64,000 nt of DNA from an uncultured Bacilli bacterium (GCA_934096125.1 CAKOLB010000005.1:1-64000), one strand, 5' to 3'. Numbered from the stretch's first letter, positions 8,537 to 17,575 are shown. The notes: a model not told the origin generated them from the letters alone. Program-made: numbers and translations.

Positions 8537-10021
8537 TTAGTCTCTTGGTTTCATCGTTGGGAACAATATTACTTCTCTAATAGTTTCTTGCTCCGTAAAA
8601 AACATTATAAGTCTATCTATTCCATAGCCTATTCCCCCAGCAGGAGGCATACCATATTCTAAGCTTTCAATGAAGTCCATATCAATATCATTTGCTTCAT
8701 CATTTCCAAGTTCTCTTTCTTTTAATTGGTCTTCAAATCTTTCAAGTTGTTCATCAGGGTCATTAAGTTCTGTATAAGCATTAGCAAACTCTTTTCCTCC
8801 GATAAATAATTCAAATCGGTCAACAAATCTTGGGTCTTCCGGATTTCTCTTAGTTAACGGAGATATTTCGATTGGATGACCATATAAAAATGTTGGCTCG
8901 ATAAGTGTTTCTTCTACATATTTTTCAAAGAATAAATTGATAATATGTCCAACACTTTCTTCATGTTTTTCAACTTCTATATGATGCTCTTTAGCTAAGT
9001 TTAATGCTTCTTCTACAGTCATTTCTTTTTTGAAATCAATACCAGTTTTTTCTTTAATCGCATCAACCATCGAAACTCTTTTCCAAGGCCCCTCTAAACT
9101 TATTTCATGACCACCCCAGTTATAAACAGTTTTATGCATAACATTTTTGGCAATAGTCATAAACATATTTTCTGTCATATCCATCATTGTTTGTAAATCA
9201 GCATAAGCAAGATAAGCTTCCATTAAGGTAAATTCAGGGTTATGTCTAGTATCCATTCCTTCATTTCTAAATACTCGCCCTATTTCATAAACAGCTTCCA
9301 TACCACCAACAAGTAGTCTTTTCAAAGGAAGTTCTAAGGCAATTCTTAAGTACATGTCTAGATCTTGAGTGTTATGATGAGTAACAAATGGCTTAGCACT
9401 TGCACCTGTTAGAAGTGTTGATAAAACCGGAGTTTCAACTTCTGTAAAGCCTAAGTTATCCATATAATTTTGTATACATCTAATAATCTTTGGTCTTAGA
9501 AAAGCTACCTTACGAGCATCATCGTTCATTATTAAATCAACATATCTTCTTCTATATCTTTCTTCAACATCATTTAAACCATGAAACTTTTCCGGAAGCG
9601 GACGAAGTGATTTGACAAGATGAGTATACTCTAGACACTTGATAGTAACTTCTTCAGTTTTTGTCTTCATAACAATACCTTTAATACCTACAATATCACC
9701 AATATCTGCAGTTTTAAACAAGCTATAAGCTTCTTCCCCAACATCATTTATAGATATATATACTTGAACGGATCCTTTTTTATCTTTGATAGAAATAAAT
9801 GAAGCTTTCCCCATTTTTCTAATAAACATAATTCGCCCAGCGATAGATACCTCTGGATGCATATTTTCAAGTTCTTCATGCGAATATTTTCCGTATTTTT
9901 CTTTAATATCAAGAGAATAATCAGTAACAGTGTATTTACTTCCAAATGGGTCTATTCCCATTTCTCTTATTTTATCTAATTTTTCTCTTCTGACCATTTC
10001 TTGTTCAGTAAATTTGCGCAT
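8537..10021 (-). CDS. lysS: Lysyl-tRNA synthetase, class II
   Basis: About 494 residues. It charges tRNA-Lys with lysine. An N-terminal OB-fold anticodon-binding domain (residues 55-150, with FISIKDKKGSVQVYI) is followed by the class II catalytic core: motif 1 near FTEVETPVL, motif 2 near RVFRNEGMDTRHNPEFT, and motif 3 GIGYGIDRLIM. Length is normal. The ATG at 10021 is chosen because AGGTGA lies six bases before it; a TTG two codons upstream overlaps that site. A TAAAAT -10 element lies just upstream. Confidence 0.97.
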   Translation of the reverse strand: MRKFTEQEMVRREKLDKIREMGIDPFGSKYTVTDYSLDIKEKYGKYSHEELENMHPEVSIAGRIMFIRKMGKASFISIKDKKGSVQVYISINDVGEEAYSLFKTADIGDIVGIKGIVMKTKTEEVTIKCLEYTHLVKSLRPLPEKFHGLNDVEERYRRRYVDLIMNDDARKVAFLRPKIIRCIQNYMDNLGFTEVETPVLSTLLTGASAKPFVTHHNTQDLDMYLRIALELPLKRLLVGGMEAVYEIGRVFRNEGMDTRHNPEFTLMEAYLAYADLQTMMDMTENMFMTIAKNVMHKTVYNWGGHEISLEGPWKRVSMVDAIKEKTGIDFKKEMTVEEALNLAKEHHIEVEKHEESVGHIINLFFEKYVEETLIEPTFLYGHPIEISPLTKRNPEDPRFVDRFELFIGGKEFANAYTELNDPDEQLERFEDQLKERELGNDEANDIDMDFIESLEYGMPPAGGIGYGIDRLIMFFTEQETIREVILFPTMKPRD

Positions 10022-10049
10022 AATCAATCACCTAGGCTTATTTTAGCAC

Positions 10050-10081
10050 AAAAAAACAACCTTGAAAACCTAAGATTGTTA
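10050..10081 (-). terminator. Terminator of the sortable surface protein
   Basis: The arms AACAATCTT/AAGGTTGTT (one G-T pair) are followed by TTTTTTTG on the minus strand, just after the stop at 10089. Confidence 0.8.
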
Positions 10082-10088
10082 AAACGCA

Positions 10089-10625
10089 TTATATTTTATA
10101 CATTTTTTTGTTTTTTCTGGTTGCTCCATAGATAACAATTGCAGCACAAGCTCCAACAGCAATGATGGCTATGGGAAGACTTGCTCCAGTTTGAGTTTGT
10201 TGAGTTTGCTTAACTTCAACAACATTCTTTTGTCCCTCTACTTCAATTCCAATTGAACAATCAGTTGAAGCATTAGTTACATCAAAAGTTACTGTAGCTG
10301 CTACAAATGAACTAGCAGTAATTGGAGTATTTGCCATTAAACTAATGTTATTGCTATTTCCGCTAAGATTTTCCCAACCGTCACTAGCTTTTACTTCAGT
10401 TATTGAAACACCATCTCCAAAAGTTAAATTTACATTTAAAGTAGAAATTGATGTTGTATTGTTTATAACTTTTATTTGACATGTTTGTGAACATTTTCCA
10501 TCAGCAGTTGGACAGCTTTTTGAACAAACACTACTATCTGCAGCAATTTGATATCCAGCAGCACTCGCATTCATCGGCAATATAATAGCTAAACTTAAAG
10601 CAACTATTCCTAATAATTTTTTCAT
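10089..10625 (-). CDS. Cohesin-like surface protein with C-terminal sorting-type tail
   Basis: 178 residues. It has a clear signal peptide (KKLLGIVALSLAIILP, cleaved after ASA), a Cys-rich start of the mature chain (four Cys within 17 residues), and a beta-rich domain resembling a cohesin/TM-protein fold. The C-terminus is TGASLP, then a hydrophobic helix, then RKNKK, the order of a sortase signal, although the usual LPxTG is replaced by TQTGASLP. A class B sortase gene lies divergently 137 bp away and is the obvious candidate enzyme. That pairing is inference from position and architecture. Confidence 0.75.
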   Translation of the reverse strand: MKKLLGIVALSLAIILPMNASAAGYQIAADSSVCSKSCPTADGKCSQTCQIKVINNTTSISTLNVNLTFGDGVSITEVKASDGWENLSGNSNNISLMANTPITASSFVAATVTFDVTNASTDCSIGIEVEGQKNVVEVKQTQQTQTGASLPIAIIAVGACAAIVIYGATRKNKKMYKI

Positions 10626-10762
10626 ATCTCATCTCTCCTATCTTTAGTATGTTTAAATTATATCATAAAAATACAAAAAACAACATTATTTTTACAAAAT
10701 TATGTTAAAATCTGTAAAATTGTGCTATCATAATAAAGTAATATATAATAAGGATGAGATAA

Positions 10763-12331
10763 ATGAAGAAGTTACTTTTTAAGATTTACGGTCATAGTCT
10801 TATTGTTAAAGAAAAGTTTAAAATGACTGTCCAATATAAAAATATTATTAACACCAATGTAATTAGCTCAAATGAACTAATTTTTTCTGATGAATATTTA
10901 CAAAACAATACAAAAATTGTCTCTTCATTTATTACAGAACTTTGCGAAAACTATGACTTAAATACAGTAGTTGTCGAAAAACTAGAGTATACTCCCCTTG
11001 TTTTACTTCTTCTTAAAAATAATTTGAAAATTACTAATTTGGTAATTAATGAAGATGAACAGCTGACATATACAATTTGTGAAAGCATAAAGAAAACAAA
11101 TATTAAAAGTATAAACTGTTATAACTTACAACCTTTTTTAATCGAGTATCTAGATAAAAATGAAATAATTGTGGAATCTCGAAATGAAATATTATTTATA
11201 TCAAATTTTATGCAAGAGAATAACTTAAGTCTTTTTTCTAGTTTGTTTTATAAAATGCGAATTAAAATAAATTTACCGATGAAACAGCAAGATGAAGAAG
11301 ATTTTAAAGCTTTTTGTAAAATAAACAAATACCTAAAAGTAATAGATGTAAATACTGTTAATAAAAATGACTTAGAATTTATTATAGATATACTTAGAAA
11401 AAATAATAAGAAAAATATTAAAATATTAATTCATGAGAACTTACAAGATAATGATACAGCAGAATATCTTAAAAATTATAATAAAAGAAAGAGTAAGAAA
11501 TATAAGATATATTTTAAACTAGTATATAGTGATGAATATTTGAAGAATAATATAATTAAACAAACTAATAATAATATATTAAAGGGATGTGGGTATTTAA
11601 TTATTCTAATAATTGGGTTTACTTTTCTTTATGTGTTTTATGATAATTATAAATCTATGCAAAGAGTTAATGTTATTCAGGATAACTTAAAAAAAGTAAT
11701 TAAACTTAATACTAGTGAAGCTTCTTTAGATAATAATAAAGATAGTAGTGATAATGCTGATACCTATTTTGATATAGATGTAGCTAGTGTGTATGAAATT
11801 AATCCAGAGACTGTTGGATGGCTGAAGATTAACAATACTAATATTGATTATCCTGTGGTGCAAACTACTAATAATGAATACTATTTAAACCATAACATAT
11901 ACAATGAAAAAGATAAAAATGGTTGGGTGTTTATGGATTACCGAGATGATATTAATTTAATAAGTGATAATATAATTATTTATGCTCATAATAGATATTA
12001 TAATGGTGTAATGTTTGGGACGCTTCAAAATACGATGAGGAAAAGCTGGTATACTAATCCAGATAATCAAATTATTACTTTAAAGACTATGAAAGAAGAG
12101 TTACATTATAGAATATTTGCTATGTATAAGATAGAAGCAACAACTGATTATTTGGGAATAATTTATCCAAATGATGAAGAAAAGTTAGAAACATTTAATA
12201 TGTTTAAGGACCGAAGTTTGTATGATTTTGGTATAGAGCTAAAAAAAGATGATAAGATACTTACCCTATCAACTTGTGCGGATGAAAATAATAGATATGT
12301 TGTGCATGCGGTACTTGAAAAGGAAGCTTAA
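10763..12331 (+). CDS. Class B-like sortase with large unrecognised N-terminal domain
   Basis: 522 residues. The C-terminal part (about 315-520) is a class B-type sortase: GWLKI then DYPVVQ, catalytic His in IIYAHN, catalytic Cys in LTLSTC, and Arg in NRYVVHAVL. A single membrane helix (about 274-294) precedes it. The first 270 residues have no signal peptide and should face the cytosol; they are alpha/beta, rich in Asn/Lys, and I do not recognise them. Ordinary sortases have only a short tail here. It is divergent from a protein with a sortase-type tail. Its own terminator overlaps the stop. Confidence 0.85.
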   Translation: MKKLLFKIYGHSLIVKEKFKMTVQYKNIINTNVISSNELIFSDEYLQNNTKIVSSFITELCENYDLNTVVVEKLEYTPLVLLLLKNNLKITNLVINEDEQLTYTICESIKKTNIKSINCYNLQPFLIEYLDKNEIIVESRNEILFISNFMQENNLSLFSSLFYKMRIKINLPMKQQDEEDFKAFCKINKYLKVIDVNTVNKNDLEFIIDILRKNNKKNIKILIHENLQDNDTAEYLKNYNKRKSKKYKIYFKLVYSDEYLKNNIIKQTNNNILKGCGYLIILIIGFTFLYVFYDNYKSMQRVNVIQDNLKKVIKLNTSEASLDNNKDSSDNADTYFDIDVASVYEINPETVGWLKINNTNIDYPVVQTTNNEYYLNHNIYNEKDKNGWVFMDYRDDINLISDNIIIYAHNRYYNGVMFGTLQNTMRKSWYTNPDNQIITLKTMKEELHYRIFAMYKIEATTDYLGIIYPNDEEKLETFNMFKDRSLYDFGIELKKDDKILTLSTCADENNRYVVHAVLEKEA

Positions 12332-12350
12332 AATTTAGGCTTCCTTTTAG
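12320..12350 (+). terminator. Sortase terminator
   Basis: The arms AAGGAAGC/GCTTCCTT, separated by an AT-rich loop that contains the stop codon, run into TTT on the + strand. Confidence 0.8.
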
Positions 12351-12590
12351 TTTATGTAAATTTGGTTAGATTTTTGACCTGTGTCTGATTTGTAGGTTGT
12401 GTTTGCAAGGAGGTTGAACGTTGGTCTTATGACTGTACCACGAGATACATTTGAACTATCTATATAACCAATTTTCATTTATATTTTCTCGTAAATCGTT
12501 TTTACTTTCGCTATAAAAAGCTAAACTCCAATATTTTTGACTTGCAGCAAAGCCATAATCGCTGGCATACATTAAGCATATGTTGCCCCT
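12347..12590 (-). pseudogene. Decayed C-terminus of a surface protein
   Basis: Reading leftward gives MYASDYGFAASQKYWSL and ENINENWLY, then a stop and frame change, then RPTFNLLANTTY before a TAA at 12347. The same motifs in the same order occur in the intact gene at 14858-16378 (MYASDYGFAASPKYWSL, IKENWLY, RPSFNLVASTTY). It is therefore a broken partial paralogue. The first 370 codons of that gene have no counterpart here. The remaining 110 bp up to 12715 show only the leader of the next gene. Confidence 0.8.
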
Positions 12591-12715
12591 ATTATTAAAA
12601 TCAAAAAAATTATACTTGAAAACAATACTAAAACCGTTTCATTTTTCACCCTACTCTATATTTAATAATATCATAATGCCTTTATATGTTGTAATACGAT
12701 AATTATGGAGGAGAT

Positions 12716-12904
12716 ATGACTTTTATATTAAACAATAAAAATGCAGAAACAGAAAATAAAACCATAAGATTTCCACTTGAACTTATAAACCGGATAGAAG
12801 ATGAATTACAAAATAATAATGTAACATTTTCTCGTTTTGTAATTCAGGCTTGCGAATATGCTCTTGAAAATATGGAGAAAAAAGACAATACAAAAAAATA
12901 CTGA
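12716..12904 (+). CDS. YlcI/YnfO-type ribbon-helix-helix small protein
   Basis: 62 residues, start at ATG behind GGAGGAGAT. The pattern NNKNAETENKTIRFPLELI followed by FSRFVIQACEYALENM is that of small Arc/MetJ-like DNA-binding proteins common on Firmicute accessory DNA. It should bind DNA as a dimer through the TIRFP strand. The stop is TGA; reading through would add only eleven residues. It stands alone beside a pseudogene, so its target is unknown. Confidence 0.75.
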   Translation: MTFILNNKNAETENKTIRFPLELINRIEDELQNNNVTFSRFVIQACEYALENMEKKDNTKKY

Positions 12905-12948
12905 GTAGAATTTGTTCATTTATACTCAGCATTTTAAGTTTAGTCACT

Positions 12949-14190
12949 TTAACACTTATCTAAACTATCTTCGTTTAGTAAAAAGTAAAATATTCCCATA
13001 GTAATAACGCCATTTTCATCCATTCTTGGTTTACTTACATCACCAACAATTATAATTTTCTTAAATGAGTCATTAATATTTAACAATGATTTTCTTTCTT
13101 GTTTTTCTTTTATTGTATCTCGCATTTCATATGCTGATTGAATATATATTCTACGGCTGCCAAGATTACAAACAAAATCAACTTCATATTTTGGCCTTGC
13201 TTTATCTTCGTTAATTTCTACTACTCCTACATCAACATTATAACCTCTTTTTAAAAGTTCGTTGTAAATGATATTTTCCATTATATGGCCTTTATCTATT
13301 TGTCTAAAATTTAATCTAGCATTTCGAAGTCCGACATCTTCAAAGTAATATTTATATGGGGAATTTATATATTTTTTACCCTTAACATCATATCTTTGGA
13401 CCCTATTAATTAAAAAAGCATCGCTAAAATAATCTAAATAATTACTGATAGTTTTGTCACTTAAAATCATATTTTTCTCACTTTTGAATGTATTTTGAAG
13501 ATTATGAGGATTAGTTAAAGAACCGATTTGTGAAGAAATAATATTTAATAATTCATTTAACTCTTTCGTATTAGTGATATTATTTCTTTCAATAATATCA
13601 CTTATATAAGTTTCTTCAAAAAGATTTTTTAAATATTTTGAGCGTTCATTGTCGGTTTCAAAATATAAAGTATATGGAAGTCCTCCATAAATACTGTACT
13701 GCTCATATCCTTCATACTGGTCGCCACCAAAAGCTTGCATGTATTCACTAAAACTTAAGGGATATACGTGAATTTCATCTCCTCTTCCTCTAAATTCTGT
13801 TACTACATCTTTGGATAATAATTTAGCATTTGAACCAGTAACATATACTTCTATGTTGTCTTCATAAAGAAAAGTATTTAAAACAGGAACAAAGTTATCC
13901 ATCATTTGGATTTCATCTAATAACAAATAATATTTTTTATTATCTTTGATTAAAGAACGGATGCGTTTAATAAATTCGTCGCCATCTAGTAGTGGTTCAT
14001 TTTCTTTAATATCTAAAGGAATGTAGATAATGTGATTCTTATCATTGTTTTGTAATAAATACTTATAGAAAATTTCTTTTAAAAGATATGATTTTCCACA
14101 TCTTCTAATACCGGTAATTATTTTTATTTGACCATTGCCATCTTTTTTTATCAATTCTTTCAAATAAAAGTCTCTCTTTATTGTTTTCAT
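12949..14190 (-). CDS. AAA ATPase with DUF4143 domain
   Basis: 413 residues. AAA_14 domain: Walker A GIRRCGKS near residue 27 and Walker B YLLLDEIQ near 96, sensor region VTGSNAKLLS, then a DUF4143 domain (about 200-370) with the nuclease-like strand YEVDFVC. Such stand-alone ATPases are widespread and vary between strains; their function is not established, though many sit on mobile or defence-rich DNA. The ATG is preceded by GGAGGAAGAAGAG. The promoter has a -10 of TATAAT at 14218-14223, and a 46-bp perfect palindrome lies directly upstream of it. Confidence 0.85.
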   Translation of the reverse strand: MKTIKRDFYLKELIKKDGNGQIKIITGIRRCGKSYLLKEIFYKYLLQNNDKNHIIYIPLDIKENEPLLDGDEFIKRIRSLIKDNKKYYLLLDEIQMMDNFVPVLNTFLYEDNIEVYVTGSNAKLLSKDVVTEFRGRGDEIHVYPLSFSEYMQAFGGDQYEGYEQYSIYGGLPYTLYFETDNERSKYLKNLFEETYISDIIERNNITNTKELNELLNIISSQIGSLTNPHNLQNTFKSEKNMILSDKTISNYLDYFSDAFLINRVQRYDVKGKKYINSPYKYYFEDVGLRNARLNFRQIDKGHIMENIIYNELLKRGYNVDVGVVEINEDKARPKYEVDFVCNLGSRRIYIQSAYEMRDTIKEKQERKSLLNINDSFKKIIIVGDVSKPRMDENGVITMGIFYFLLNEDSLDKC

Positions 14191-14217
14191 CTCTTCTTCC
14201 TCCGTTAATATAATAAA

Positions 14218-14246
14218 ATTATACTATATTATTTACCACTTGAAAA
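14218..14246 (-). promoter_or_regulatory. Promoter of the DUF4143 ATPase gene
   Basis: The -10 is TATAAT (14218-14223) and a weak -35 TTTTCA lies 17 bp upstream (14241-14246). The palindrome beginning at 14250 abuts the -35, as an activator or repressor site would. Confidence 0.55.
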
Positions 14247-14249
14247 GAG

Positions 14250-14295
14250 TTTCACTCCGAACTTTTTCGGAATTCCGAAAAAGTTCGGAGTGAAA
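14250..14295. repeat. 46-bp perfect palindrome
   Basis: Two 23-bp arms meet without a spacer at GGAATTCC; each arm contains CTCCGAACTTTTTCGG. Both strands read the same over the full 46 bp. It lies 60 bp upstream of the ATPase start and next to the promoter. It could be an operator, or the fused ends of a lost transposon. About 100 bp further right no gene is visible. Confidence 0.9.
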
Positions 14296-14394
14296 TTGAA
14301 TGAAAATTAATTTCTTGCTTGATAATATTTTAGCTAATTTTGCTACGGACAGTTCTTAAAGCTGTTAAAACATTAATACATTAAAATATTTATA

Positions 14395-14660
14395 TATGAT
14401 AAAAAAGAAAAATATAAATTTTGGAAACGGATTGCTGATCTTCCATCTCATAAATATCATGTATACTTTAACATCTTACTGTTATCCTTTTCTTAACTAT
14501 CATTGCTGCCAATTATTCTAAAATACTAAATGTTATAAAAATGGAATGGAAAAATTATTACTCATAATATTTATAAAAACAAAGGTAAAGTTGGAGTTAT
14601 GTCCTTGTTTAAAATAGGTTTAAGGCTATTTCACAGAACTTATAATTCTCCGAAATTATA
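14395..14660 (+). pseudogene. Possible transposase remnants
   Basis: Within the 660-bp gap between two genes, the + strand holds short broken stretches such as KFWKRIADLPSHKYHVYF and, in another frame, MSLFKIGLRLFHRTYNS ending at a TAA. Their composition looks like decayed protein-coding DNA, perhaps the C-terminal half of a transposase, with at least two frame breaks. Identification is tentative; the rest of the gap contains only hairpins. Confidence 0.35.
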
Positions 14661-14742
14661 AAAATTTATTCTTTATGATATATAAATTATTCATATATTT
14701 TCTAATATTAAATTATATTTTTAATTCTTCTCTAAAATCCAA

Positions 14743-14768
14743 TTTTAACAATGTATATATTGTTAAAA
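14743..14768. repeat. Perfect 10-bp inverted repeat
   Basis: TTTTAACAAT and its complement flank six bases (GTATAT). It sits just before the terminator of the next gene; no role is evident. Confidence 0.6.
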
Positions 14769-14774
14769 TCATTC

Positions 14775-14808
14775 AAAAATGACCACAACGGTATATGGTC
14801 GTTTTTTT
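14775..14808 (-). terminator. Terminator of the secreted surface protein
   Basis: The GACCA/TGGTC stem extended by A-T pairs is flanked by T-runs on both strands, so it could act in both directions; on the minus strand it follows the gene stopping at 14858. Confidence 0.75.
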
Positions 14809-14857
14809 GGGTTATTTTCTCTGTATTTAATAGTCTTTTTCTAAAATTGTCCGTCAT

Positions 14858-16378
14858 TCAGGTAATCCTAATTGGATTTCCTTTGGTTCCTGCACCGGAT
14901 GCATAAGTTGTGGAAGCCACGAGATTGAAGGACGGCCGGGCCACATACGGATTCGACGCACTGTTGTTGCCCATTTCCCCAGATGCATACACAAAGAACA
15001 CACTATACGCAAAGCTCGAACGCCGGGAAATAGTCCATTCATAACTACCACCATTATATAGCCAATTTTCTTTTATTCCTTTTCGGATGTCTTCTCCATC
15101 AGAATTATAACCTGGCAATGACCAATATTTTGGACTAGCTGCAAAACCATAGTCACTTGCATACATGAGTCCTATTTTTGCACTATAAGTAGTACTTGCA
15201 TTCGTCGTCATTTCTTTTGAGTACATATTTTTTATTCCTGCAGTCGTAACCATATCCCATCCAGCTCCACCTACTTGCCACACTGTTGTTGCTATTTTAC
15301 TTGACCAGTTAGTTCCTATTTTATTTATGAAATTAGTATTTAAATTTGTTTTATTAAGTAAACTTGTACTCCAATCATTTGAACCATAACCAGCATTTAT
15401 TGTTTTATCTGCAAGGCCATTATAATTCCAGTAATATAAATGATTAGAAGAAGAATAATCTCCATCTGTTCCAAGTAAAGTACTGCTTGCAACTGTGGCT
15501 TTAATAAGTTTCACTTGTCCACCTTTTACATAGATTATTCGGTATAGATTATCTGCTGGACATGGACTTGCAGTTGAACCAAAGCATACATAATTGTCGG
15601 GATTTGCTCCTGAATACCTAATCGAGCCATCTCCAGCCCCATTAGTAAGAGTGCTATCATGATAATATAAACTTGCTTCTGGACCATACTTCGCATTTAA
15701 GGTAGTTAAACAGGTTGCTAAATTACTACCTGCTGTACATCCACTTGTTGCTAGCGTATATTGTGCATCTTTTCCTATTTGCAGCACTCCGCTAAAACTT
15801 TTACCAGCATTACTGGTTTGGTCACTATCTAAATTAACAAGTGTTACTTGCACCTTCCATGTATCTGTTTTGTTTGGAGATGCTGATATTTCATAATAAT
15901 CAGCTATTTTAATTGGGCCTGAATATGTTGTGATATCAAAGCCACTTACTCCACCAGAAGTTACATAATTCATCCCATCAAGCTCTGTTACAACCGTCCC
16001 TGTTGGGTCTGTGATGGTTAGAAGTAACTCTGCAGAATTATCAGATGTTGTGTATATGAATGGATTATTAGTAATATTAAAGTAAAGATAATAATGTTCT
16101 GTTGCTTTATTTGTAGCATCGTTGGCTGTTAGCAAAGCTGTTGCTGTAGTACTACCTGTCACATTACCCTTGCCACTTGCAAATGATGTTTGATCGGCTG
16201 TTAGGTTAACCGATGAACCCACACTAAAAGATAAGTTATCCGTAGACGACGTTTGTACTCTTACGCTACTGTTTGTAGAAGCTCCACCTTGAGCCACAAA
16301 ATAGGCATAAGTAGTTAGCATTGTAATAAAACATAAAAAGATAATTGTTATATAAATTAATAATTTATTTTTTGCCAT
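14858..16378 (-). CDS. Secreted, N-terminally anchored surface protein
   Basis: 506 residues. An N-terminal hydrophobic helix (IYITIIFLCFITMLTTYAYF) acts as an uncleaved signal or anchor. The rest is Thr/Ser/Asn-rich and beta-predicted, with a middle domain containing a CTAGSNLATC disulphide-type pair and a C-terminal domain with MYASDYGFAAS, ENWLYNGGSYEW and ARPSFNLVASTTYASG. Similar proteins are common in gut Firmicutes and have no assigned role. The last 170 bp of coding sequence are far richer in G+C (about 57% over 14881-14940) than the rest, suggesting a recently exchanged 3' end. A decayed paralogue lies at 12347-12590. It ends in TGA. Confidence 0.75.
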   Translation of the reverse strand: MAKNKLLIYITIIFLCFITMLTTYAYFVAQGGASTNSSVRVQTSSTDNLSFSVGSSVNLTADQTSFASGKGNVTGSTTATALLTANDATNKATEHYYLYFNITNNPFIYTTSDNSAELLLTITDPTGTVVTELDGMNYVTSGGVSGFDITTYSGPIKIADYYEISASPNKTDTWKVQVTLVNLDSDQTSNAGKSFSGVLQIGKDAQYTLATSGCTAGSNLATCLTTLNAKYGPEASLYYHDSTLTNGAGDGSIRYSGANPDNYVCFGSTASPCPADNLYRIIYVKGGQVKLIKATVASSTLLGTDGDYSSSNHLYYWNYNGLADKTINAGYGSNDWSTSLLNKTNLNTNFINKIGTNWSSKIATTVWQVGGAGWDMVTTAGIKNMYSKEMTTNASTTYSAKIGLMYASDYGFAASPKYWSLPGYNSDGEDIRKGIKENWLYNGGSYEWTISRRSSFAYSVFFVYASGEMGNNSASNPYVARPSFNLVASTTYASGAGTKGNPIRIT

Positions 16379-16424
16379 TAGTATTCTTCCTTTCGCTATT
16401 TTTATATTAACTAATAAAAAAAAT

Positions 16425-16477
16425 AAGTGCTATTGATTATATTTAGAACTTTAATCTAAGTATAATCAATAGCACTT
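16425..16477. promoter_or_regulatory. Symmetrical palindrome with outward -10 boxes
   Basis: Perfect 17-bp arms (AAGTGCTATTGATTATA and complement) plus an inner TTAGA/TCTAA pair form a 23-bp stem. Each arm carries TATAAT pointing outward: at 16436-16441 towards the surface gene and at 16461-16466 towards the regulator gene, at about equal distances (58 and 61 bp) from the two starts. No good -35 is visible for either. A shared divergent promoter-operator is the simplest reading. Confidence 0.6.
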
Positions 16478-16526
16478 TATCACTATATGTAGAATAATTA
16501 TATATGTAAAGTAAGGATGAAAGAAT

Positions 16527-16796
16527 ATGATAACTAATGAAGAACTCGATAAAATTTTTACAATGATATCTAAAAACGTTAAGTATTATAGACTTAATAA
16601 TAAGAGTAAATATGCGGATGAATATGGTCGCATCAGTCAAGAAAGACTGGCAGAGCTTTGTAATGTTTCTGGATCTTTAATTGCTAATATAGAGAGTTTA
16701 AAAGTTAAACAAACCTTTTCTATTACGGTTATTGCCACGATTAGTAAAGTATTAAATATTCCTTTTGAGTGCTTTTTCCAAGAAAAAAAACTCTAA
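16527..16796 (+). CDS. XRE-family transcriptional regulator
   Basis: 89 residues. A Cro/C1-type helix-turn-helix covers residues 36-80 (ISQERLAELCNVSGSLIANIES, with the recognition helix around SGSLIANIE). There is no extra domain. It starts at an ATG behind AAGGATGAAAG and is divergent from the surface-protein gene across the large palindrome, which is its likely operator. Its last four bases overlap the convergent gene at 16793. Confidence 0.85.
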   Translation: MITNEELDKIFTMISKNVKYYRLNNKSKYADEYGRISQERLAELCNVSGSLIANIESLKVKQTFSITVIATISKVLNIPFECFFQEKKL

Positions 16797-17575
16797 TTTG
16801 AGCTTTCTTCCTTTTCAACACTATACCAAACAAAACGACCACTATCATATTTGTAGGTATGAATGTATTTTTGCAGATATTTTAAATAATTATTTATATC
16901 AATACTATCAGTGTACTTAATATATTCATTAACAGTATCTTGTTCATCGTTATAACAAAGATTAGTGGTTTTACTGCATCTTAAATAATATTCTTCTATT
17001 TTGATATCATTTTGGTCAGTGATAGTATAACTAAGTTTACCTTTGTATACTACTTCATCACTTTCTTTTTCTGCATCTTCTTTTACCTTATAAACATAAA
17101 AGTAATTATTGTGGTATTTGGCTTTTATATTTTCAGTTATTTCAAAGTCTCCAGGGCTATATTTATTATCACTTCCCACCATATAATTAATAGTACTTTT
17201 CATTAAATCAAGACTTATTTTGTAAAAAGGATAACCTTCAACATTTAAGCTATTTAACTCTTCTTGAGTTAAAGGTTCTAACTGAGTTGTGTTTTTAACG
17301 GTGATTACATTATAAGCCATGTAACTTAATATGTGATAGCTAATATTAGGAACTGTTGTATAATTGCCAGAATAAATAGTGTTCATATGATTTACTCTAG
17401 ATGGTGGTAAGTATGTATATAAAATATCTATTGTGGCATCATTGACATCAACGATAACATTTTTTTCTTTTTTATCCATGTTAGCAAAATTAAATATTTT
17501 AATAAATAAAATGAATAATATCATTGCTAAAATTATGGCAATTAAATACATGAGAGTTGTTTTTATTATTTTCAA
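16793..17575 (-). CDS. Membrane-anchored hypothetical protein
   Basis: About 260 residues, not recognised. One N-terminal helix (YLIAIILAMILFILFIKIF) leaves an extracellular domain of about 220 residues with two Cys near YYLRCSKTTNLCYN that may pair. The ribosome binding site AGGTGTGAT favours a TTG start at 17575 over an ATG eight codons upstream that has no such site. It overlaps the XRE gene by four bases tail to tail. Confidence 0.6.
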   Translation of the reverse strand: MKIIKTTLMYLIAIILAMILFILFIKIFNFANMDKKEKNVIVDVNDATIDILYTYLPPSRVNHMNTIYSGNYTTVPNISYHILSYMAYNVITVKNTTQLEPLTQEELNSLNVEGYPFYKISLDLMKSTINYMVGSDNKYSPGDFEITENIKAKYHNNYFYVYKVKEDAEKESDEVVYKGKLSYTITDQNDIKIEEYYLRCSKTTNLCYNDEQDTVNEYIKYTDSIDINNYLKYLQKYIHTYKYDSGRFVWYSVEKEESSN

